From positions 1-64,000 of the forward strand of contig CAZSHS010000011.1 of assembly GCA_964606665.1 (NCBI GenBank): a stretch of 64,000 nt of DNA. The letters are read 5' to 3'. Each line of letters starts with the position of its first letter. The first letter of the stretch is position 1. The notes beneath the pieces were generated by a model. It worked only from the letters and a program-made list of their open reading frames with translations. It ran no database searches and was not told where the DNA came from. Positions 31,771-40,025 of the stretch are shown piece after piece. This DNA comes from Aved-18 sp964606665 (GTDB lineage Bacteria; Cyanobacteriota; Vampirovibrionia; Obscuribacterales; Obscuribacteraceae). A program made the position numbers and the translations under genes.

Positions 31771-33645
31771 TCAAGCAGCTATAGAAGCCACCTTAGACTG
31801 GATTAGCGGATTCGCTACACGCATGCAAGCTTCATCTTTAGAACATCTGCACATAAGATCAAAACCGAGCAGTTCAACTTCAACTTTTCTTCGCAGTTTC
31901 ATTGTGGTTGAAAAAGCAATCAGGTTTGTGACACTGGTGTGATCAATTAATGCCACCCCCGGACCAAAGAAGAATTGAACCGTTTTTGCGTTTGCTGGAA
32001 TACGCTCAATTTCTCGATTCATCGCCATTGAATTAAAACAAACTACTGGACCATTAATGTAGATGACATGAATTCCATCCTTTTCATCAGTCTTTCTCCA
32101 AACCACTGGATTGCTAAACATTCGTTTGGCATTATTGGCTATTAGTTTGAACAAAGCCAATTTTGTAGCGGGTCTTTTGTAGCCAACTAAAATCGACAAA
32201 TCGTTTCTAACATAAAAGACGAGTGTCAGCATGAATTTAAGCGCCGTACCAAACAAAAGCCCCCACAATAAATCTGTCGCTAAAGTCATAATTATCGTCG
32301 AAGCAAATACGGCCAATTGTTCCCATCCGATCTTAGCCATTCGCGCCCAACGTTTCGGAGCACATAACTTGTAACCAATATGCATCAAAATTGCTGCAAG
32401 CACACCAAGCGGAATCATATTGATTAGGTCTTTAGCCAAGAACAAATAAATGAGCAAGAAGATTGCGTTGTAAAAATTAGCCCAGAGCGTTTTGCCACCA
32501 GAGAGAATACAAGTAGTACTTTTTATTCCACCTGGGATTATTGTTAGACCTCCGACCATACTTGAACAAACGTTCGAAACGCCCATAGCAAATAGTGTTT
32601 TGTCGGGATTTGAATTTCTATGATATGGATCAATTTTGTCAATCGCCTTAATTGTGGCAAGTGATTCGCAACCATCAACAAGTGTCAACGTTAATACACA
32701 ACCGATAACGGAAACCCATAAAGCCTGATTGGCTAAAAGTCCTTGAAAGTCTGGACAAGCAATACCAGACAGAACTTTGTCTGGTATTTGAATGAGCAAA
32801 TTGGGCTCTAAGCCAATAACATTTCCCATTGCTATTCCGACAAAAACAACAATCAATTGTGGAGGAATAATTTTTAAATGTGGTGATTTAAATTGAGACA
32901 ATCCAATCAATATGAAAAGACAAACTGCTGATATCGCGAGAACTTTTGGATTCATCACTAAAATTTGCGCCGGTAACTCAGAAATGATTCCAAAGAATTC
33001 GTGCGCCTGAAATTTATGCCCAATGAAATTTGGTATTTGTTTTGCGATGATTAAAAGTCCGATGGATGCAAGCATTCCTTCGATTGCAGCAGATGGAAAA
33101 ATTGCGCTCAATCGCGCGGCTTTGACAAGACTCAAAAATATTTGAACCATACCTGCAAAACAAATGGCAGCAAGACAAAGTTTGTAACCAACACCCATAT
33201 TACCGTGTCCCAGCGCCACAATTGCGGCAAGAACAACGGGAGCAAGACCGGCAGCCGGTCCGCTTATAGTCATGTAGGCGCCACCTAGAAATGGAAAAAT
33301 CAAACCAGCAATTATTGACGAAATTATTCCGGCAATGGGCGGTGCACCAGATGCGACTGCAATGCCTAACGATAACGGTACGCTAACTAAAGAAACGATC
33401 AAGCCGGCTACTAAATCCTCTCGCCAGTGCTTGAGTCCCTTCAAACCATTTTCCGGTTTCTCCAGTTCTTCTTGGGATTCTTTGTTTGTATCTTCAACAA
33501 TTTGATCTTTTTGAATTTGATTGTCCNNNNNNNNNNAACTGCATTTTTTCAAATTCAACAGTTGAATAATTCGGATTGAATAGTTTGGTTTCCATTTAAA
33601 TCGCCTAGCTGCCCGCCGAATCCAATCTACTTGGCAGGTGTGCAA
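31771..33645 (-). CDS. SulP-family anion transporter with STAS domain, interrupted by a gap
   Basis: The transporter has 10-12 membrane segments starting with DLVAGLIVSLVSVPLSLGIAVASG and containing ISGPAAGLAPVVLAAI, a conserved SulP feature. Its C-terminal STAS domain includes IYINGPVVCFNS and the phosphate-loop region VALIDHTSVTNL. Family members carry sulfate, bicarbonate or other anions; some pair with carbonic anhydrase. Ten Ns (33527-33536) sit in the N-terminal hydrophilic region, so the reading frame across the gap and the first about 40 codons are not reliable. A sure part runs from 31771 to 33526. Confidence 0.8.
   Translation of the reverse strand: MHTCQVDWIRRAARRFKWKPNYSIRIIQLLNLKKCSXXXXDNQIQKDQIVEDTNKESQEELEKPENGLKGLKHWREDLVAGLIVSLVSVPLSLGIAVASGAPPIAGIISSIIAGLIFPFLGGAYMTISGPAAGLAPVVLAAIVALGHGNMGVGYKLCLAAICFAGMVQIFLSLVKAARLSAIFPSAAIEGMLASIGLLIIAKQIPNFIGHKFQAHEFFGIISELPAQILVMNPKVLAISAVCLFILIGLSQFKSPHLKIIPPQLIVVFVGIAMGNVIGLEPNLLIQIPDKVLSGIACPDFQGLLANQALWVSVIGCVLTLTLVDGCESLATIKAIDKIDPYHRNSNPDKTLFAMGVSNVCSSMVGGLTIIPGGIKSTTCILSGGKTLWANFYNAIFLLIYLFLAKDLINMIPLGVLAAILMHIGYKLCAPKRWARMAKIGWEQLAVFASTIIMTLATDLLWGLLFGTALKFMLTLVFYVRNDLSILVGYKRPATKLALFKLIANNAKRMFSNPVVWRKTDEKDGIHVIYINGPVVCFNSMAMNREIERIPANAKTVQFFFGPGVALIDHTSVTNLIAFSTTMKLRRKVEVELLGFDLMCRCSKDEACMRVANPLIQSKVASIAA
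32702..32711. repeat. CCGATAACGG palindrome copy in CDS
   Basis: Exact copy read on the minus strand as Val-Ile-Gly in a SulP membrane segment. A one-mismatch copy (ACGATAACGG) lies at 33369-33378 in the same gene. Confidence 0.85.
33527..33536. other. Assembly gap of 10 Ns
   Basis: Ten Ns in an otherwise complete sequence mark a scaffold join or unresolved repeat. A fixed length of ten often means unknown length. It falls in the 5' part of the SulP gene. Confidence 0.98.
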
Positions 33646-33712
33646 GTTTTGTGATCGTTTTGCTTACGGAGGTCTCATTTGTGGGAATACCACGCAAGAT
33701 GCCTAAAAATGG

Positions 33713-34954
33713 CTATACAAGCTTCTTCGGAAAACGAACGATAAATGTACTTCCAGCGTCAAGGGCAGAATCTACCGAAACCGAGCCTTTATGGGCTTCG
33801 ACTACGGCTTTAACAATTGATAGTCCAAGACCGGCGCCGCCCGCCTCGCGCGAGCGCGACTCTTCGCTTCGGTGGAATCTATGAAAGATCTTATCTTTGT
33901 CTGTCTCTGAAATTCCAATGCCAGTGTCGCTAACCTCGACTATTGCATAAATTTCAGACTCACTTAATCGAACAGAGATTTTGCCTTGATCTGTATATCG
34001 CACTGCATTGCTTAATAAATTACTGATTGCTTGATGGACAGATTCGGGCTCACCTTCGATTATTACAGAAGAAGTCGCATCTGATTCGATTGTCAGATTT
34101 TTAGAACGAGCAAGTGGTCTAAACTGATCCACCACTTCTTCAACTAACTCAGCCATGATGATTTCTCTGCGTCTAAAGATAATTGCTTGATCCTCTACTT
34201 TAGCAAGGAACAAAAGATCTGAGGTCAACTCTTTCATGCGCTTATTGGCTTTACTAATAGTATGTAATTCGAATTCAAGATCTGATTTTGCAATGGATTC
34301 ACTTGCATCAACAGCACTCAGTGTCTCCGTAGCAGCTTCTATTACCGATATTGGTGTTTTCAATTCGTGACCTGCATCTGCAACGAATCTCTTAAACAAA
34401 CTGAACGTTTCTTCCACAGGCTTAAGTGCAATTCCAGCAAATTGATAGCCGGCAACCACGACTCCCAGAGCTAGAAACGGCACCACAAGAAAAGTGGCAA
34501 GTAACATATCATTGAAAATTTTATCGTCTGAAGCTGTGGAGACCTGAATTTGCAAGAATCCGTAGGCTTTGCCCTGATGAATGATAGGTTGATATAAAGA
34601 ACGTACCGATATCGTTTTGTCATTATTAAAGATGTGTCCGGAGGCAAGCCGCTTGACGCCTATAGGACCAAAATATTGAATTATTTTTCGATCTTGATTG
34701 TAAATTTGAACAGTCGCAAGTACTGGTGAATGCTCTCGTTTCGCCGCGCGAGCCCAACTTGTTAAAGAAGGTATTTCATTTGTAATTTCTACACTAGGCC
34801 TTGTCTCTGCTAGTAAATCCTGCAACAAAATATCCATGGAGCGTGATAGTCCCCATTGAAATATTCCCACTGACCCCAAAACACCAAGTTCGTAAAGGAT
34901 CAAAACCAACAAGGCAAAGTAAACAGCCAGCTTCAAACGAAGCCGCTTAACCAT
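33713..34954 (-). CDS. Sensor histidine kinase of a two-component system
   Basis: ATG 34954 (two bases after the regulator stop) gives 413 residues. Two membrane helices (about 10-33 and 152-176) flank a periplasmic sensor region of about 115 residues. There is no clear HAMP motif. HisKA has H196 in VADAGHELKTPISVIE. The ATPase domain has NLLSNAVRYTDQG, DTGIGISETD and GGAGLGLSIVK. The layout is that of an EnvZ/PhoR-type kinase. It is translated from the same transcript as the upstream OmpR-type regulator; the signal is unknown. Confidence 0.93.
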   Translation of the reverse strand: MVKRLRLKLAVYFALLVLILYELGVLGSVGIFQWGLSRSMDILLQDLLAETRPSVEITNEIPSLTSWARAAKREHSPVLATVQIYNQDRKIIQYFGPIGVKRLASGHIFNNDKTISVRSLYQPIIHQGKAYGFLQIQVSTASDDKIFNDMLLATFLVVPFLALGVVVAGYQFAGIALKPVEETFSLFKRFVADAGHELKTPISVIEAATETLSAVDASESIAKSDLEFELHTISKANKRMKELTSDLLFLAKVEDQAIIFRRREIIMAELVEEVVDQFRPLARSKNLTIESDATSSVIIEGEPESVHQAISNLLSNAVRYTDQGKISVRLSESEIYAIVEVSDTGIGISETDKDKIFHRFHRSEESRSREAGGAGLGLSIVKAVVEAHKGSVSVDSALDAGSTFIVRFPKKLV

Positions 34955-34956
34955 GT

Positions 34957-35643
34957 TCAATTCAGATTCTCATCCAAAGTAAGTTTGTAGCCGACACCAT
35001 GCACTGTTCCAACGATTGAAGGCTGTTTTGGGTCGTCCAATTTTTTTCGTAATCTGTTTATGTGTCCGCGCACAGTATCATTTTGAGCCAGTGAATCTGA
35101 TTCCCAGACTGAGGAGATGAGCTCTTCTGCGCTAAAAATGCGATTGGGATGACGAACGAAAAATTCAAGTAACCTAAATTCTTTGGGCAACAAATGCACT
35201 TCTTTGCCCGCCTTGAATACTTTGTGATTTTGAATATCTATATGAATGTCACGAATATCAAAAGTAGTATGAACTGTCTGACTGGCTCTACGTAAATGAG
35301 CATTGATGCGCATGGACAATTCTTTTAGCTCAAGCGGTTTTGTGATGTAGTCGTCCACACCAGCGTTGAAACCCTTTTCTTTATTGTCTAAACCGTCACG
35401 CGCAGTGATCATGAGAACGCAAGCGTCTCCACCATGACCACGATAATCCTTACACACATCTATTCCAGAAAGTTTGGGCAACATCCAATCCAAAATAATG
35501 ACATCAAAAGAGCTGAATCTGAGCTGCTCGAGAGCGGCGACACCGTCATGTACAGTCTCTACTAAATGATGCTCGCGCTTGAGCCAGTTACCAATTAAGG
35601 TGGCGAGGTCTTTTTCGTCTTCTACAATCAAAATTTTAGCCAT
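34957..35643 (-). CDS. OmpR-family response regulator
   Basis: The 228-residue regulator has a receiver domain with acidic residues E8-D9, phosphoacceptor D52 in VIILDWMLPKLSG and the lysine in DDYITKPLEL. The winged-helix domain (about 130-225) includes LLPKEFRLLEFFVRHPNRIFS and VRGHINRLRKKLD. It is the partner of the kinase gene that follows two bases downstream, and divergent from the ferrochelatase gene, which is one possible target. Confidence 0.95.
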   Translation of the reverse strand: MAKILIVEDEKDLATLIGNWLKREHHLVETVHDGVAALEQLRFSSFDVIILDWMLPKLSGIDVCKDYRGHGGDACVLMITARDGLDNKEKGFNAGVDDYITKPLELKELSMRINAHLRRASQTVHTTFDIRDIHIDIQNHKVFKAGKEVHLLPKEFRLLEFFVRHPNRIFSAEELISSVWESDSLAQNDTVRGHINRLRKKLDDPKQPSIVGTVHGVGYKLTLDENLN

Positions 35644-35690
35644 GATAGTTTTTCATTTTAACTTCCCCAAAAGATTCTACAAGGGGGGGC

Positions 35691-35699
35691 TGGTATAAT
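35691..35699 (+). promoter_or_regulatory. Extended -10 promoter of the ferrochelatase gene
   Basis: TGGTATAAT (TGn plus a perfect TATAAT) ends nine bases before ATG 35709. The predicted transcript starts about three bases before the start codon and has no ribosome site. Confidence 0.6.
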
Positions 35700-35708
35700 T
35701 TGCTGTGA

Positions 35709-36773
35709 ATGAGCGAAGCTTTTGATTCTAAAAATGCGTATGACGCAATCCTGGTCCTCTCCTTCGGCGGACCAGAGGGCATGGACGATGTCATGCCCTT
35801 TCTGCGCAATGTGACGCGCGGTAAAAACGTGCCCGACGAGCGCCTTTTGCAAGTTGCCAAACATTATGAATTATTCGGTGGTGTAAGCCCTATAAATGAT
35901 CAAAATCGTCAGCTCATAAAAATTCTTACAGAAGAACTCAAGTTTAGAGAAATCAATTTGCCTATTTTCTGGGGAAATCGCAATTGGAAACCATATCTCT
36001 TGGACACTTTAATTGAGATGTCGAACGCTGGCGTGAGCAAGGCGCTTGCTTTTGTGACATCGGCTTACAGTTCGTATTCCAGTTGCCGTCAGTATCTTGA
36101 AGATATTGAGCGAGCACAAAATGATTTCAAAGAGAAATATCCCGAAAGAAAAGTACCGGAAATAGATAAGATTCGCCCTTTTTTCAATCACCCAGGCTTT
36201 ATTTCTGCCAATGAAGAACGGCTCAAAGAATGTCTTTTTCAATTTCCAAACCCAAATTTAGTCCATGTAGCTTTTGTTGCCCACAGCCTGCCAGTGAGCA
36301 TGGCAGACGAATGCAAATATGAAAGTGAATTGAATGAAGTCGCCTCTATTCTGGCCGATAGGCTCAAACTCAAAAGCTGGAAAGTGGTTTTTCAAAGCAG
36401 GAGCGGTCCTCCCAGTCAAAAATGGTTAGAGCCAGATATTCTGGATCATCTGCGCGAAGTCGAAGCCGAGGGCTATTTGGAAGTGGTAGTAGCTCCAATT
36501 GGCTTCGTTTCAGACCATATGGAAGTGAAATTCGCTCTTGATATCCAAGCATCCGAGGTTTGTAAAGAGCTCGAAATCAAAATGTTACGTGCAAAAACTG
36601 CCGGACTTCATCCTCATTTCATTTTCATGATCTCTGATCTTATTGGCGAACGCTTGAATGGAGAACCTGCCGAAAAAGAAGGCAAATTCCCAATCTCCCC
36701 CGACATTTGCCCAGCCAACTGTTGCCCGCGTGGTACTACTGCTATATCGGGTCGACCGGGCTTGAACCCATAA
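35709..36773 (+). CDS. hemH: Ferrochelatase (possibly coproporphyrin-type, with Fe-S cysteines)
   Basis: The 354-residue enzyme inserts iron into a porphyrin in heme synthesis. Conserved parts are ILVLSFGGPEGMDDVMPFL, YELFGGVSPINDQ, catalytic H192 in AHSLPVSM and the acidic partner in GFVSDHMEVKFALD. C126 in SAYSSYSSCRQYL and C-terminal C334, C338 and C339 resemble the cysteines that hold a [2Fe-2S] cluster in actinobacterial coproporphyrin ferrochelatases, though the C-terminal spacing differs. The N-terminal core requires this ATG, so the mRNA is nearly leaderless. It heads a string with photolyase and an ABC transporter. Confidence 0.92.
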   Translation: MSEAFDSKNAYDAILVLSFGGPEGMDDVMPFLRNVTRGKNVPDERLLQVAKHYELFGGVSPINDQNRQLIKILTEELKFREINLPIFWGNRNWKPYLLDTLIEMSNAGVSKALAFVTSAYSSYSSCRQYLEDIERAQNDFKEKYPERKVPEIDKIRPFFNHPGFISANEERLKECLFQFPNPNLVHVAFVAHSLPVSMADECKYESELNEVASILADRLKLKSWKVVFQSRSGPPSQKWLEPDILDHLREVEAEGYLEVVVAPIGFVSDHMEVKFALDIQASEVCKELEIKMLRAKTAGLHPHFIFMISDLIGERLNGEPAEKEGKFPISPDICPANCCPRGTTAISGRPGLNP

Positions 36774-36823
36774 TCTCGAATGCAATCATTTGAGAACAAA
36801 AAATTTGAAGGACCTGCATCCTT

Positions 36824-38281
36824 ATGAAAAAACGGGCTATCCATTGGTTTCGCTCTGATTTACGTCTAACTGACAACACCGCTTTGCATGCGCTCGAAAA
36901 AGAACTTGGCGACAAAGCCGATTGTATTGGTGTCTTTGTAATGAGCGATCCAGACGAAGGAAAATGGGCTATGGGCGCTGCTAGTAAATGGTGGCTCCAT
37001 CATTCACTAACTTCATTACAATCAGATCTTAGAGAAATAGAGGTTCCTCTTGTGATACTGCATGGAGTGGCATCAAAAGAACTAGCCCGCTTTGCAAAAT
37101 CCTTCAAAGCAGACTATCTTTTTTACAATCACCGCCATGAGCCCTGGGCATCAAAACAGGAAATAGCTGTTGAGCAAGAGCTTGAAAAAATAGGAGTGGA
37201 GTGTTTTTCTTTTCACGATGGGCTTTTGATTGAACCAGCTAATTTGCTAAATAAAACTGGCGGCCCATATAAAGTTTTCACTCCCTTCTGGAATGCTTGT
37301 CTGGCTCATTTCGAGCGTCAGGGGGTGCCACTTCCCAAACCTAAATTTGGCAAGATTGTTAAAGGCACCAAATTCGACACCATCGATTATTCAATTAGAG
37401 ACTTCAATAAAAATCTAGATGAATTACACCTAATACCGCGCATCCGATGGTATGAGGGAATGCAAGAATTTTGGCAACCAGGTGAAGCAGGAGCACAAAA
37501 ACGACTTTCTAAATTCGTCAACCAATCTATAACTAAATACGATACCGGCAGAGACCGACCTGGCGACTCAGACGTTTCTTACATTTCACCCCACTTGCAT
37601 TTTGGCGAAATTAGCACTCGCCAAATATGGCACCGAGCAATTGAACACGACTCGAAAAGCACACAAATTTACCTTAGAGAAATAGGTTGGCGAGATTTCG
37701 CCCACTATCTTTTGCACTTCTTTCCGCAAACCACAGACGAACCTCTTCAAACTTCGTTTGTTTCCTTTCCCTGGCGTACCGATAACGGTTCGCTAGCAAA
37801 GTGGCAGCAGGGAATGACCGGTTTTCCAATCGTCGATGCTGGTATGCGACAGCTCTGGCATCTAGGATGGATGCATAATCGTGTTCGCATGATTGTCGCT
37901 TCCTTTTTAGCTAAAGATCTGCTACTTCCATGGCAAACAGGTGCGGATTGGTTCTGGGACACTCTGGTGGATGCTGATTTGGCCAATAATACATTGGGAT
38001 GGCAATGGACGGCGGGATGTGGAGCTGATGCTGCTCCATTTTTTAGAATTTTCAATCCTGTTTTGCAAGGCGAAAAATTCGATCCGGAGGGCACCTATAT
38101 TAAGGAGTGGGTACCAGAATTGTCCAAACTAAACAAAAAATGGATACACAAACCCCACGAAGCACCACCTCTTGAATTGCAAATGGCTGAAGTGATTCTT
38201 GGAGAAACATATCCAAAACCGATTGTCGATCATTCTGCTGCAAGACAACGTGCGCTTCAGGCGCTAAAATCGAAAAAATAG
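36824..38281 (+). CDS. phrB: Deoxyribodipyrimidine photolyase / cryptochrome family
   Basis: The 485-residue flavoprotein starts with an N-terminal Rossmann domain (IHWFRSDLRLTDNTALHAL) and ends with the FAD domain. Motifs are SPHLHFGEISTRQIW, FPIVDAGMRQLWHLGWMHNRVRMIVASFL and DLANNTLGWQWTAGCGADAAPFFRIFNP. These match class I CPD photolyases, which repair UV dimers using light. The start has GAAGGA upstream. It follows hemH by 50 bases, probably in one transcript. Confidence 0.95.
   Translation: MKKRAIHWFRSDLRLTDNTALHALEKELGDKADCIGVFVMSDPDEGKWAMGAASKWWLHHSLTSLQSDLREIEVPLVILHGVASKELARFAKSFKADYLFYNHRHEPWASKQEIAVEQELEKIGVECFSFHDGLLIEPANLLNKTGGPYKVFTPFWNACLAHFERQGVPLPKPKFGKIVKGTKFDTIDYSIRDFNKNLDELHLIPRIRWYEGMQEFWQPGEAGAQKRLSKFVNQSITKYDTGRDRPGDSDVSYISPHLHFGEISTRQIWHRAIEHDSKSTQIYLREIGWRDFAHYLLHFFPQTTDEPLQTSFVSFPWRTDNGSLAKWQQGMTGFPIVDAGMRQLWHLGWMHNRVRMIVASFLAKDLLLPWQTGADWFWDTLVDADLANNTLGWQWTAGCGADAAPFFRIFNPVLQGEKFDPEGTYIKEWVPELSKLNKKWIHKPHEAPPLELQMAEVILGETYPKPIVDHSAARQRALQALKSKK
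37779..37788. repeat. CCGATAACGG palindrome copy in CDS
   Basis: Exact copy with flanks GCGTA and TTCGC; read as Thr-Asp-Asn-Gly-Ser in a photolyase loop just before the conserved GMTGFPIVDAG motif. Confidence 0.88.
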
Positions 38282-38304
38282 TTTCATGATTAAATAAATT
38301 GTTG

Positions 38305-39078
38305 ATGAATCAGGGCGAAAAAGTAGTCGAAATTAAGAATTTGAGCAAAGAGTTCAAGGGAAACTTTGCTGTCAAAGATCTGTCCTTCGAAGTAAAAAAA
38401 GGCGAGATTCTAGGTTTGCTTGGCGCTAACGGCGCAGGCAAAACAACTACGATTCATATGCTTTTAAATCTCATCACTCCAACAACAGGATCGATTGAAA
38501 TTTTTGGCAAGGACTTTGCTAATTCGCGCATTGAGATACTGGGTCGAATGAATTTCGCTTCGGCTTATCAGTTTCTGCCGTACAACTTGAAAGTAATTGA
38601 AAATTTGCGAGTCTTTGCCGAAATTTATTGTGTGGATGATGCCGAAAACCGAATAGACGAACTTTTAGAATTATTCGAACTCAACCATTTGAGAAAAAAT
38701 TCAACCGGTATGCTTTCATCTGGCGAACAGACAAGACTGAATCTTTGTAAAGCACTTTTGAATAAACCAGACTTATTGCTCTTAGACGAACCCACTGCCA
38801 GTCTCGATCCGGACCAGGCAGACAAAGTTCGAAAGATCATTCTCGATTTGCAAAAACGCTCTGGAATGTCGGTGATAAATACTTCACACAATATGATAGA
38901 TGTTCACGAACTCTGTGATCGAATACTATTTATGCAGACTGGCAGAATTATTGCTCAGGGCACTGCTTCAGAGATTATGAACACTTACCAGAGTCAAAGC
39001 CTGGAAGAAGTTTTTATCATGATTGCTCGTCAAAAAAACACGTCACCAAATACAATGTCACAAGAAATCAAAAATTAA
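38305..39078 (+). CDS. ABC transporter ATP-binding protein
   Basis: From ATG 38305 the protein is 257 residues. It has Walker A GANGAGKTTT, signature LSSGEQTRLNL, Walker B LLLLDEPTASLDP and the switch histidine in INTSHNM. It is the ATPase half of an ABC-2 exporter encoded with the permease gene 32 bases downstream. The substrate is unknown; similar pairs export drugs, polysaccharide or lipids. The gene lies 23 bases after the photolyase. Confidence 0.93.
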   Translation: MNQGEKVVEIKNLSKEFKGNFAVKDLSFEVKKGEILGLLGANGAGKTTTIHMLLNLITPTTGSIEIFGKDFANSRIEILGRMNFASAYQFLPYNLKVIENLRVFAEIYCVDDAENRIDELLELFELNHLRKNSTGMLSSGEQTRLNLCKALLNKPDLLLLDEPTASLDPDQADKVRKIILDLQKRSGMSVINTSHNMIDVHELCDRILFMQTGRIIAQGTASEIMNTYQSQSLEEVFIMIARQKNTSPNTMSQEIKN

Positions 39079-39110
39079 AACATGAGAAAAGGTCAGAGCT
39101 GGAGTCGCAA

Positions 39111-39902
39111 ATGAATTTTCGAGTAATCAAAGCCTTAGTTCTCAAATATCTTTATGTCTGCTCGCGTAACACTTTCAGAGCGCTGGATGTATTTTTCTGG
39201 CCGGTAATGGATTTGTTAATCTGGGGCTTCATGTCCATATATATGATGCAAGTTACAACCACTGTCCCCAAAATGGTGCCCATGCTAATTTCTGCCATCA
39301 TTCTTTGGAATGTTTTATACCGAGCGCAACAAGTAGTTTGCGTTGCTTTTCTGGACGACGTCTGGTCGCGCAACATGCTGAACATCTGGGCTGCACCGAT
39401 TCGACCAATCGAATACGTGGGCGCAGGTTATGTAGTGGGTTTTATGCAAGCTTTCATTGTAGTTGTGGTAATGGGAACACTTGCTGGATGCTTTTATTCT
39501 TTCAATGTATTGGAATTAGGTCTGCATTTAGCAATACTATTTGCTAATTTGATCATAATGGGTTGGTCACTGGGACTTGTAGTCACCGGGCTGTTTTTGC
39601 GATTTGGCCCCCCGGCTGAAGCACTTGCTTGGGCTGTACCTTTTTTATTCCAACCGATATCGGCAGTCTTTTATCCAGTAGAAGTTTTACCACCATGGAT
39701 GCGACTGCTCGCTCAAATAACTCCTGCCAGCCATGTTTTTGAAGGAATGCGCGAACTAGTTGCCACTGGTCAGATGAATATCACTCACATGTATTCAGCA
39801 ATAGGATTGAACATTTTATATATGACGATTGCCGGCTTCCTGTTCAAACTGTTTTACGAAGAAGCGCGCAAGCGAGGCTTCTTAGCCAAATACGCAGCCT
39901 GA
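39111..39902 (+). CDS. ABC-2 type transporter permease
   Basis: The 263-residue membrane protein has six hydrophobic segments (about 22-45, 55-80, 103-135, 138-170, 175-195, 232-255) and the ABC-2 motif AVPFLFQPISAVFYPVEVLPPWM, followed by LAQITPASHVFEGMREL. With the ATPase encoded upstream it should form a dimeric exporter. GGAG at spacing 6 supports the start. A strong terminator follows, ending the hemH-phrB-ABC string. Confidence 0.92.
   Translation: MNFRVIKALVLKYLYVCSRNTFRALDVFFWPVMDLLIWGFMSIYMMQVTTTVPKMVPMLISAIILWNVLYRAQQVVCVAFLDDVWSRNMLNIWAAPIRPIEYVGAGYVVGFMQAFIVVVVMGTLAGCFYSFNVLELGLHLAILFANLIIMGWSLGLVVTGLFLRFGPPAEALAWAVPFLFQPISAVFYPVEVLPPWMRLLAQITPASHVFEGMRELVATGQMNITHMYSAIGLNILYMTIAGFLFKLFYEEARKRGFLAKYAA
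39654..39663. repeat. CCGATATCGG palindrome copy in CDS
   Basis: Exact copy read as Gln-Pro-Ile-Ser-Ala in the conserved ABC-2 permease motif. Confidence 0.85.
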
Positions 39903-39927
39903 CAAGGCCCGTTCTATCAGCTAATTT

Positions 39928-39964
39928 AATACGAGTACCGTTATCGGTACTCGTATTTTTTTTT
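39928..39964 (+). terminator. Strong rho-independent terminator on the CCGTTATCGG palindrome
   Basis: A perfect 13-bp stem (39928-39940 with 39945-39957), TTAT loop and nine T close the hemH-to-ABC permease gene string. Confidence 0.95.
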
Positions 39965-40025
39965 ACTTGCGATTGAACTTTTTTCCTCTTGCATTCGTTT
40001 TATATAGAAAAGGGAGGAAGTCACC

